The position numbers were made by a program, and so were the translations under genes. This document shows positions 1-5,258 of a stretch of 5,258 nucleotides of DNA, one piece after another. The notes under the pieces were generated by a model that was not told the DNA's origin, searched no databases, and worked only from the letters and a program-made list of their open reading frames with translations. Numbering within the stretch: the first letter of the stretch is position 1; every line of letters starts with the position of its first letter. The stretch comes from an uncultured Lachnospiraceae bacterium (GTDB taxonomy: Bacteria > Bacillota > Clostridia > Lachnospirales > Lachnospiraceae), in the NCBI GenBank assembly GCA_946566415.1, contig CAMNWW010000175.1:1-5258 (forward strand). Direction: 5' to 3'.

Positions 1-67
1 AGTGCTTGTTATCACTACTACCAAGAAAGATCTGGTAGGCGAGGGTAAAGACGAGAAAGAGGAATAA
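1..67 (+). CDS. mreC: MreC C-terminal end (partial, 5' end outside window)
   Basis: An open frame enters from the left edge (first whole codon at base 2) and ends at TAA 65-67. It encodes 21 residues beginning VLVITTTKKDLVGEG and ending in a short acidic/lysine tail. A beta-strand of the form VLVIT followed by a charged tail is how MreC proteins of Firmicutes commonly finish, and the gene lies 3 nt before mreD, its usual neighbour. MreC is a membrane-anchored elongasome protein whose extracytoplasmic beta domain binds PBP2 and links it to MreB and MreD. The identification rests on context plus this short tail; the diagnostic coiled coil and beta domains lie outside the window. Confidence 0.8.
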   Translation, partial: VLVITTTKKDLVGEGKDEKEE

Positions 68-70
68 AGT

Positions 71-598
71 ATGAAGAAATTCAAGCGGGCCGCCATATAC
101 GGCGTTATCATCCTATGCTGTTTTCTTTTAGAGACTACAATATTTCAAAAACTGGCTATGGCATCCATCGTTCCGAATCTTTTGATTGTGGTGACGTCTT
201 CCGTTGGGTTTATGAGGGGCAAGAAAGAGGGGCTTGTTATAGGTTTTTTCTGCGGATTTTTGAAGGATATGCTTGGCGGAGAGGTTCTTGGGTTTTATGC
301 ACTCATCTATATGCTGATCGGCTACGGCAATGGTTTTTTTCGCAGAGTGTTTTATGATGAAGATATCAAACTTCCGCTTGTGCTGATCGCGGCAAGTGAA
401 TTTCTCTATAGTATAAGCATTTATGTGTTCATCTTTATGCTGCAAAGTGATTTTGCTTTTTTATTCTATCTCGGGCATATCATAATGCCGGAGCTGGTAT
501 ATACAATTTTAGTTACTTTGATTTTATATCAGATCATTTTGAAGGTAAACCGCAGTCTGGAAGAACAAGAAAAAAGGAGTGCTAGCAAATTTGTATGA
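71..598 (+). CDS. mreD: Rod shape-determining protein MreD
   Basis: This is a 175-residue polytopic membrane protein, a normal length for MreD. The ATG start at 71 has an AGAGGA ribosome binding site (58-63) 7 nt upstream, overlapping the end of mreC. Hydrophobic stretches near residues 7-22, 32-48, 54-69, 72-90, 101-124 and 140-158 suggest five or six membrane segments. Family features visible are the PNLLIV segment (35-40), the glycine-rich GFFCGFLKDMLGG (58-70) with its conserved Asp, and the GFYALIYMLIGY stretch (74-85). The C-terminus is a charged cytoplasmic tail rich in Glu, Lys and Arg. MreD acts in the cytoplasmic membrane as part of the Rod elongation complex with MreC, PBP2 and RodA; its biochemical role is poorly defined. 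Its last 8 nt overlap the start of the PBP2 gene, suggesting translational coupling. Confidence 0.93.
   Translation: MKKFKRAAIYGVIILCCFLLETTIFQKLAMASIVPNLLIVVTSSVGFMRGKKEGLVIGFFCGFLKDMLGGEVLGFYALIYMLIGYGNGFFRRVFYDEDIKLPLVLIAASEFLYSISIYVFIFMLQSDFAFLFYLGHIIMPELVYTILVTLILYQIILKVNRSLEEQEKRSASKFV
573..581 (+). promoter_or_regulatory. Ribosome binding site for the PBP2 gene (decides the TTG start)
   Basis: AAAGGAGTG is a strong Shine-Dalgarno sequence lying inside the 3' end of mreD. The possible GTG start at 579 sits within this site, so it cannot be served by it, and the bases before it are only an A-rich run. The in-frame TTG at 591 lies 11 nt after the GGAG core and is the better start. A nearly identical leader precedes minC. 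Confidence 0.75.
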
Positions 599-3503
599 TT
601 TATGGGACCGCCTGAAGGCGTTTTTAATGGGGATAGTTAAATCCAGAGCATTCATATTGATGACTGTACTGTGCGTCATGTATGCAATTTTGATTCATCG
701 GGTTTTTTACCTGCAGATCGTAAATGGACAAGAATATCTGGATGACTATAAACTGCAGATACAAAAGACAAAGGAAGTACAAGGTACAAGGGGCAGGATA
801 CTGGACCGGAACGGGGTAGTCCTTGCCGATAATAAGCTCGCCTATTCTGTAACGATTGAGGACAACGGCGAGTATGAGACGACAGAAGAAAAAAATAAGA
901 CGATCAACGAGACGATCACAAAGGTCATTGAAATTGTAGAATCAAACGGTGATTCTGTGATTAACAATTTCAAGATCGTCCTTGATGATAACGGCGAATA
1001 CCAATATACGATGGAAGAGGGGAACCAGAGGCTCCGTTTCCTTGCGGATGTCTATGGGCTGGCTACGATAGATAAGCTGGATGAGGAACAGAGGAATACG
1101 ACGGCGGACGAGCTCATCAATTATCTTTGCACTCACAAAAGATATGGATATGGTCTGGATCAAAAGGTTCTTTCCAAGGAAGAAATCCTGAAAATGATAA
1201 ATATCCGTTATGCCATGAGCCTGAACCGTTTTCAAAAATACGTAGCCACCACCATCGCCAGCGATGTGAGCGACGTCACAACCGCTGCCATTATGGAGAA
1301 TCTCGATATGCTCCAGGGCGTCAATATTGCGGAAGACTCTCTGCGTGTCTATACGGACAGCAAATACTTTGCGTCTCTTCTAGGCTACACAGGGCAGATT
1401 TCCCAGGAAGAATACGACAGCCTGGATAAGGAGACCCGGAAAAGGTATTCACTTACCGATATTATCGGTAAGGCTGGGCTTGAACAGGTAATGGACGAGG
1501 TTCTGCAGGGAGAAAAAGGCGAGATCCGTCTTTATGTCAACAGCGTAGGCAAGGTGATTGAGGTCGTCAAAGGCGCGGAGTCAAAAGCGGGGAATGATTT
1601 ATACCTTTCCATTGATTCTGAACTCCAGAAAGCCGCCTACGATCTTCTGGAGGAAAAACTGGCGGGTATTCTGCTGGCAAAGATGCAGAATGTAATGAAC
1701 TATGACCGGAGCCAGCTCGAGGAAGGGAGCGACGCCATCATTCCGATCGACGATGTGTACTATGCATTCTTCGGCAATGAGATTCTGGACACCGGACATT
1801 TTGAGGAAAAAGACGCTAAAAGTACAGAAAAAGAAGTATACGCTGCGTTTACCGCCAGGAAGGAAGAGGTGATCGCAGACATCCTTGCGAGGCTTGGCAA
1901 TCCCAACGACGCTGCCTACAAGGACTGTTCCAATGAAGTGCAGGCATATATCAGTTATGTGGCAAGCAATCTTCTGGAATCAGGGGCAAAGGTGATTCAA
2001 AGTGACAAAATAGATAAAAAAGACTCAACTTATCTCGCATGGGAGGATTCGGAGACAATCAGCCTTTACACATACCTCAATTATGCGATTTCACAGAACT
2101 GGGTCGACGCCTCTAAGCTGAGAGGATTTATCCCGGATGACAGTAATTATTCCGACTTGAACGAAATCTATCAAGGGATGATCAAGTTCGTAGGAGAATA
2201 TCTGGCGACGGATAGCGAGTTCGATAAACTTATTTACCGTTATATGATCAAGACACAACGGCTTACAGGACGTCAGGTATGTTTGCTCCTCTATGAACAG
2301 GGGGTGTTGGAATATGATGCGGTACAATACGAGAATCTGGTAAGCGGCGCGACAGGACCTTATGATTTTATACGCGGCAAGATAGAGACTTTGGATATTA
2401 CGCCGGGCCAGCTTGGATTGGAACCATGTACAGGCTCCGCGGTAGTGACGGATGTCAATACGGGAGAACTTTTAGCATGCGTTTCCTACCCGGGATATGA
2501 TAACAACCGGCTTGCCAACACGATGGATTCCGCCTATTACAGCCAGTTGATCCATGATCAGGCGTCTCCTCTTTACAATAATGCGACGCAGGAAAGGACG
2601 GCGCCCGGCTCGACTTATAAACCGCTGGTCGCAGTGGCCGGACTTACGGAAGGCGTGATTAATACGGATAGTATTATCCGTTGCACCGGAGTATATGATA
2701 AGGTAAATCCTAGTCCCAAGTGCTGGGTCTATCCGTCGGCGCACGAAAGCCTCAACACGGCGGGGGCGATCCAGCATTCCTGCAACTCTTTCTTTTTTGA
2801 GGTTGGATTCCGCCTGAGCCTTCCTGATTTGTCGCTGAATGACGACGCGGAGGCGGCGGAAAAAGTTTATTCCAGCAATCAAGGGCTGGCAAAGCTTAAG
2901 AATTATGCCGAAGCGTTCGGCCTGGGCGATCCTACCGGGATCGAGATTCCGGAATCAGATCCCCGGATTTCTGATGAGGACTCTGTACGTTCTGCGATCG
3001 GACAGGGTACGAATAACTATACGACAACACAGCTTGCAAGATACATTGCGGCAATAGCCAACAGAGGGACGGTCTACAACCTGACTCTGATCGATAAAGT
3101 GACAGATAAAGACGGCAATACTATACAGAAGAATGAACCTTCCGTCCTAAAACTTGTTGAGAATGTCGCGGTTTCCACATGGGACACAGTCCAGTCGGGA
3201 ATGCGTGCTGTTGTGACGGGAAGCACGACCTATGATTCACTTGACGGATTTCCGATGGCAGGCAAGACCGGTACGGCCCAGCAGAGTAAGACTCATGCGG
3301 ATCACGGTGTGTTCGTGGGTTATGCGCCAAGCGACGAGCCGGAGATCGCGTTTGCGATACGTATCAAGAACGGCTACGAATCGCTCTATCCTGCGGAAGT
3401 TGGCAGGGACCTGATCCGATACTATTATGGCCTTGCCGAGCGTGATGAGCTGATTACCGGACAGGCCGTTGCCGTTCAGGCATCTGAGACACACGGAGAT
3501 TAA
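591..3503 (+). CDS. mrdA: Class B penicillin-binding protein (PBP2/MrdA-type D,D-transpeptidase) with large internal insertion
   Basis: With the TTG start at 591 the protein has 970 residues, much longer than the roughly 600-720 of E. coli PBP2 or B. subtilis PBP2A. It cross-links peptidoglycan outside the membrane during elongation. Order of parts: short cytoplasmic N-terminus; one membrane anchor (about 20-44) ending in RVFYLQIVNG; PBP dimerisation domain opening with GTRGRILDRNG (65-75) and containing GLEQVMDEVLQGEKG (296-310); transpeptidase domain from LYLSIDSELQ (337-346). The catalytic motifs are all present: SxxK as STYK (Ser674 nucleophile, Lys677), SxN as SCN (730-732) and KTG (892-894). 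IGQG (about 803-806) and a CW pair region (about 698-712) are also typical. A segment of about 255 residues (about 357-613) separates the LQ helix from GSAVVTDVNTG (615-625), which are close together in shorter homologues. The mreD-side position and rodA downstream support an elongation rather than septal (FtsI) role. An ATG at 627 is a weaker alternative start. Confidence 0.93.
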   Translation: MYDLWDRLKAFLMGIVKSRAFILMTVLCVMYAILIHRVFYLQIVNGQEYLDDYKLQIQKTKEVQGTRGRILDRNGVVLADNKLAYSVTIEDNGEYETTEEKNKTINETITKVIEIVESNGDSVINNFKIVLDDNGEYQYTMEEGNQRLRFLADVYGLATIDKLDEEQRNTTADELINYLCTHKRYGYGLDQKVLSKEEILKMINIRYAMSLNRFQKYVATTIASDVSDVTTAAIMENLDMLQGVNIAEDSLRVYTDSKYFASLLGYTGQISQEEYDSLDKETRKRYSLTDIIGKAGLEQVMDEVLQGEKGEIRLYVNSVGKVIEVVKGAESKAGNDLYLSIDSELQKAAYDLLEEKLAGILLAKMQNVMNYDRSQLEEGSDAIIPIDDVYYAFFGNEILDTGHFEEKDAKSTEKEVYAAFTARKEEVIADILARLGNPNDAAYKDCSNEVQAYISYVASNLLESGAKVIQSDKIDKKDSTYLAWEDSETISLYTYLNYAISQNWVDASKLRGFIPDDSNYSDLNEIYQGMIKFVGEYLATDSEFDKLIYRYMIKTQRLTGRQVCLLLYEQGVLEYDAVQYENLVSGATGPYDFIRGKIETLDITPGQLGLEPCTGSAVVTDVNTGELLACVSYPGYDNNRLANTMDSAYYSQLIHDQASPLYNNATQERTAPGSTYKPLVAVAGLTEGVINTDSIIRCTGVYDKVNPSPKCWVYPSAHESLNTAGAIQHSCNSFFFEVGFRLSLPDLSLNDDAEAAEKVYSSNQGLAKLKNYAEAFGLGDPTGIEIPESDPRISDEDSVRSAIGQGTNNYTTTQLARYIAAIANRGTVYNLTLIDKVTDKDGNTIQKNEPSVLKLVENVAVSTWDTVQSGMRAVVTGSTTYDSLDGFPMAGKTGTAQQSKTHADHGVFVGYAPSDEPEIAFAIRIKNGYESLYPAEVGRDLIRYYYGLAERDELITGQAVAVQASETHGD
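1452..1472 (+). repeat. Perfect 9-bp inverted repeat inside the PBP2 gene
   Basis: CTTACCGAT (1452-1460) and ATCGGTAAG (1464-1472) are exact reverse complements separated by ATT, so the mRNA could fold into a 9-bp hairpin with a 3-nt loop. It lies within codons for the conserved LTDIIGKAG stretch and is not followed by a T-run, so it is not an intrinsic terminator. It is probably a by-product of codon choice. Confidence 0.5.
1659..2429 (+). other. Extra domain inserted in the PBP2 transpeptidase domain
   Basis: This is a domain-level feature inside the PBP2 gene, residues about 357-613. It begins after the helix containing SELQKAAYDLLEEK and ends just before GSAVVTDVNTGELLA. The composition looks soluble and mostly helical, rich in Tyr, Asp and Glu, with no membrane segment and no motif I can assign. 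Recognisable stretches are IPIDDVYYAFFGNEILD, SLYTYLNYAISQNWVD and LTGRQVCLLLYEQGVL. From memory, long clostridial class B PBPs carry comparable inserts here, so it is probably lineage-specific and not unique to this genome. The function is unknown to me; boundaries are approximate. Confidence 0.7.
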
Positions 3504-3510
3504 AGGAGTG
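3502..3510 (+). promoter_or_regulatory. Ribosome binding site for minC (supports the TTG start)
   Basis: AAAGGAGTG lies immediately after the T of the PBP2 stop codon; its first two bases are the last two of that TAA. The GGAG core ends 9 nt before the TTG at 3518. No in-frame ATG or GTG lies near the N-terminus, so this site makes TTG the convincing start of minC. Confidence 0.8.
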
Positions 3511-3517
3511 TAGAATT

Positions 3518-4165
3518 TTGAAGCAGAAGGTCATCATTAAAAGCAATAAATATGGATTGGTCGTGCATTTGGACGCAGAAGCTGAATATGAGGCGATCCT
3601 TGAAGAACTAAGGCTGAAATTCTCGGAATCAGCCAGATTCTTCCGGGACGCCGCTATGGCCGTTACTTTTGAAGGACGGGTACTCACCAGAGTGCAGGAA
3701 CAGGAGATTATCGACCTGATTTCAGATGCCGCCCATGTTCATATTGTATGCATCTTCGATAAAGATGAGAACACAGAACGTCTGTACCAAAGCGTAGTGG
3801 AACAAAGCCTGGAAGATCTTCCCAGAAGAGAAGGCCAGTTCTATAGGGGAACATTGAAGAAAAGACAGGTACTGGAAACAGAAAAAAGCATTATTGTTCT
3901 GGGAGACGTGGATTTCGGCGCCACAGTAGTTTCAAAGGGCAACATTGTTGTGCTCGGAGCGATCCGCGGGGCAGTACATGCTGGTGCAGCGGGAAATCGG
4001 GATGCATTTATTATCGCTTTATCCATGAAGCCGCAGATGCTTCGGATTGCAGATATAGCGGCACCCCAAGTGTATCTCCGAAAAGAAGAAAAACCGGAGG
4101 CAAGGATTGCCAAAGTAGACGGAGAACATATTTATATCGACCCGCTTAAAAATCATGAATGGTAG
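3518..4165 (+). CDS. minC: Septum site-determining protein MinC (FtsZ assembly inhibitor)
   Basis: This 215-residue protein is of normal MinC length and starts at TTG, 9 nt after a good ribosome binding site. The N-terminal domain (about 1-100) opens MKQKVIIKSNKYGLVVHLD and carries the FtsZ-antagonising fold. After a very short linker, the C-terminal beta-helix domain (about 108-210) shows GDVDFGATV (129-137), GNIVVLGAIRGAVHAGAAGN (141-160) and LRIADIAA (175-182), which are clear MinC signatures. This domain normally dimerises and binds MinD. The RSGQ motif, which in E. coli MinC contributes to MinD binding, aligns here with KKRQ (114-117), keeping only the final Gln. The gene starts 14 nt after the PBP2 stop and ends 11 nt before minD. 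MinC is recruited to the membrane by MinD-ATP and blocks Z-ring formation away from midcell. Confidence 0.93.
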   Translation: MKQKVIIKSNKYGLVVHLDAEAEYEAILEELRLKFSESARFFRDAAMAVTFEGRVLTRVQEQEIIDLISDAAHVHIVCIFDKDENTERLYQSVVEQSLEDLPRREGQFYRGTLKKRQVLETEKSIIVLGDVDFGATVVSKGNIVVLGAIRGAVHAGAAGNRDAFIIALSMKPQMLRIADIAAPQVYLRKEEKPEARIAKVDGEHIYIDPLKNHEW

Positions 4166-4170
4166 GAGGA
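4164..4170 (+). promoter_or_regulatory. Ribosome binding site for minD (decides the ATG at 4177)
   Basis: AGGAGGA overlaps the minC stop codon TAG (4163-4165), and its GGAGG core ends 7 nt before ATG 4177. The upstream in-frame ATG at 4159 lies inside minC and 5' of this site. It would add six residues (MVGGYK) before the canonical MinD N-terminus, so it is rejected as the start. Confidence 0.9.
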
Positions 4171-4176
4171 TATAAA

Positions 4177-4968
4177 ATGGGTGAGATTATCGTTGTAACA
4201 TCAGGAAAAGGCGGAGTCGGGAAAACGACGACCACCGCAAATATTGGAGCCGGGCTTGCCAGACTGGGGAAAAATATCCTGGTGATCGATACTGATTTAG
4301 GGCTTAGAAACCTGGATGTTGTTATGGGGCTGGAAAACAGGATTGTCTATAATCTGGTAGATGTGATCGAGGGGAACTGCAGACTGAAACAGGCTTTAAT
4401 ACGGGATAAAAGGCATGAGAATTTGTTTCTTCTGCCTTCACCACAGACAAAGGACAAGTCCGCAATCTCTCCGGAGCAGATGATCAAGCTTTCCGCAGAG
4501 TTAAAAGACGAGTACGACTACGTCCTTTTGGACTGTCCGGCAGGAATTGAACAAGGATTCCGCAATGCGGTCGCGGGCGCCGACAGGGCAATCATTGTGA
4601 CGACACCGGAAGTATCCGCTATCCGGGATGCCGACCGCATCATCGGACTTTTGAAAGAGAACAAAATGCACCGGCTGGATCTTATCATCAACCGGATCCG
4701 GATCGATATGGTACGAAAAGGCGACATGATGTCTGTAGAAGATGTAACTGAAATTCTTCCAATTCCTCTTTTGGGAGCGATACCGGATGACGAACAGGTT
4801 GTGATTGGAACGAACCAGGGTGAACCAGTGATCGATATGGATTCTCTGTCCGGGCGGGCTTATATGAATGTATGCCGCAGGCTTATCGGAGAAGAGGTTC
4901 CGTTTTTGGACCTGGAAAAGCAGAACAGCATCCTGCATCGGCTGACCCAGATGTTTCGGGCAAGCTAA
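4177..4968 (+). CDS. minD: Septum site-determining ATPase MinD
   Basis: This 263-residue protein matches the usual MinD length. From ATG 4177 it opens MGEIIVVTSGKGGVGKTTTT, with the deviant Walker A motif KGGVGKT at 11-17 (Lys11 signature lysine, Lys16). IDTDLGLRNLD (37-47) holds the switch-I aspartates Asp38 and Asp40, and LLDCPAGIE (117-125) is Walker B with Asp119. TTPEVSAIRDADR (142-154) is a further strongly conserved MinD stretch. The C-terminus NSILHRLTQMFRAS (250-263) can form the amphipathic membrane-targeting helix, although it has fewer basic residues than the E. coli tail. MinD dimerises with ATP on the cytoplasmic membrane, recruits MinC, and is released when MinE stimulates hydrolysis. 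The gene sits between minC and minE with gaps of 11 and 14 nt. Confidence 0.97.
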   Translation: MGEIIVVTSGKGGVGKTTTTANIGAGLARLGKNILVIDTDLGLRNLDVVMGLENRIVYNLVDVIEGNCRLKQALIRDKRHENLFLLPSPQTKDKSAISPEQMIKLSAELKDEYDYVLLDCPAGIEQGFRNAVAGADRAIIVTTPEVSAIRDADRIIGLLKENKMHRLDLIINRIRIDMVRKGDMMSVEDVTEILPIPLLGAIPDDEQVVIGTNQGEPVIDMDSLSGRAYMNVCRRLIGEEVPFLDLEKQNSILHRLTQMFRAS

Positions 4969-4982
4969 GGGGGAATTTATCC

Positions 4983-5213
4983 ATGCGTTTATTTGAGAGC
5001 GAGATACGAAAGCCGTCCGTCCCCATCGCGAAGGAACGTCTGAAATCGCTGATCGTATCGGACAGAGTCCACTGTACACCGGACACATACGATTTTCTGT
5101 GCCGTGAGTTATACCGCACAGTTTCTAAATATATCAAAGTCACAAAAGAACAGTTCCACGTGGAAATCACACATTCAAAGATACATATAACATTAACGGG
5201 AGAAGAATCGTGA
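4983..5213 (+). CDS. minE: Cell division topological specificity factor MinE
   Basis: This 76-residue protein is slightly shorter than E. coli MinE (88). ATG 4983 follows an AAGGGGGAA ribosome binding site with 9 nt between the G-run and the start. The frame stays open upstream into minD, but only this ATG has a ribosome binding site and gives a MinE-like N-terminus. MRLFESEI (1-8) resembles the MinE membrane-targeting segment. IAKERLKSLIVSDR (15-28) is the hallmark MinD-contacting segment, and the C-terminal half has the ELYRTVSKYIKV pattern (42-53) followed by beta-strands of the topological specificity domain. MinE activates MinD ATPase activity and drives MinCD away from midcell. Its presence suggests a MinCDE-type system that could oscillate, in contrast to the MinCD-MinJ-DivIVA arrangement of B. 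subtilis. The stop overlaps the rodA start. Confidence 0.95.
   Translation: MRLFESEIRKPSVPIAKERLKSLIVSDRVHCTPDTYDFLCRELYRTVSKYIKVTKEQFHVEITHSKIHITLTGEES
5198..5202 (+). promoter_or_regulatory. Ribosome binding site for rodA
   Basis: GGGAG inside the end of minE lies 7 nt before the GTG at 5210. It supports GTG as the start of the downstream gene, overlapping the minE stop as GTGA. Confidence 0.6.
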
Positions 5214-5258
5214 AGTTACCTAAAATAACAAAACCTTATCATTTGAAGGATTATAAAT
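5210..5258 (+). CDS. rodA: RodA (SEDS glycosyltransferase), N-terminal fragment
   Basis: A frame opens at GTG 5210, 7 nt after GGGAG, and runs off the right edge after 16 codons (MKLPKITKPYHLKDYK). A short basic N-terminus with a YxLKDY pattern just before the first membrane helix is typical of RodA/FtsW proteins of clostridia, and rodA is the expected partner next to a PBP2 gene and minCDE. RodA polymerises glycan strands from lipid II in the membrane together with PBP2. No membrane segment is visible yet, so the call rests on this short N-terminus and context; FtsW is the main alternative. The 4-nt overlap with minE suggests translational coupling. Confidence 0.75.
   Translation, partial: MKLPKITKPYHLKDYK

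Noticed and set aside
115..357. Plus-strand 80-codon frame inside mreD
   Set aside because: It is an out-of-frame reading of mreD with no ribosome binding site and no recognisable content.
579..581. GTG 579 as the start of the PBP2 gene
   Set aside because: It lies within the AAAGGAGTG ribosome binding site itself and has no site of its own upstream; TTG 591 fits that site.
2472..2882. Minus-strand open frame of 136 codons opposite the PBP2 transpeptidase domain
   Set aside because: It is antisense to the catalytic core; its arginine/isoleucine-rich translation is typical of a shadow frame.
2945..2956. 12-bp palindrome GATTCCGGAATC in the PBP2 gene
   Set aside because: It is short, has no loop, and lies mid-gene in codons for the conserved GIEIPES stretch; it is likely chance and I see no partner copy.
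3504..3517. Possible promoter or terminator between the PBP2 gene and minC
   Set aside because: The gap is 14 nt and filled by the ribosome binding site; no hairpin with a T-run or -35/-10 pair was seen.
4159..4176. ATG 4159 as the minD start, adding MVGGYK
   Set aside because: It overlaps minC, lies before the AGGAGGA site and extends beyond the conserved MinD N-terminus; ATG 4177 is correctly spaced.
4692..4701. CCGGATCCGG palindrome in minD
   Set aside because: A 10-bp palindrome from Arg-Ile-Arg codons; nothing suggests a binding site or structure.
4872..4982. Upstream extension of minE into minD
   Set aside because: The frame is open but the extra residues are an out-of-phase reading of minD; the MinE-like sequence begins at ATG 4983 with its own ribosome binding site.
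4501..5088. Minus-strand open frame of 195 codons opposite minD and minE
   Set aside because: It is antisense to two well-recognised genes, spans their junction, and its translation resembles no protein family I know.

Overview
The window is one uninterrupted run of seven plus-strand genes for cell-wall elongation and division-site placement: the 3' end of mreC, then mreD, a large class B penicillin-binding protein (PBP2/MrdA type), minC, minD, minE, and the first codons of rodA. Gene order, protein style and strong AGGAG-type ribosome binding sites point to a Gram-positive Clostridia bacterium, most likely of the Lachnospiraceae. This is judged from remembered family features, not from a search.

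Layout: the mreC tail (1-67) is followed 3 nt later by mreD (71-598). The PBP2 gene (591-3503) overlaps the end of mreD by 8 nt. minC (3518-4165), minD (4177-4968) and minE (4983-5213) follow with gaps of 14, 11 and 14 nt. The rodA start (GTG at 5210) overlaps the minE stop as GTGA. No gap exceeds 14 nt, and I see no terminator, promoter, RNA gene, mobile element or CRISPR array. The genes are almost certainly co-transcribed from a promoter upstream of the window, probably near mreB.

How they work together: MreC and MreD are membrane parts of the elongasome (Rod complex). PBP2 is its D,D-transpeptidase, and RodA is the SEDS glycosyltransferase that pairs with that transpeptidase. MinC inhibits FtsZ assembly, MinD is the membrane ATPase that recruits MinC, and MinE stimulates MinD ATPase activity and releases it from the membrane. 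Having minCDE between the PBP2 gene and rodA puts sidewall growth and septum placement under shared transcription.

This is essentially a core housekeeping region. The points most worth a second look are an insertion of about 255 residues inside the PBP2 transpeptidase domain, a degenerate MinD-contact motif in MinC, and the two TTG starts with near-identical leaders. I did not find a convincing undescribed system.
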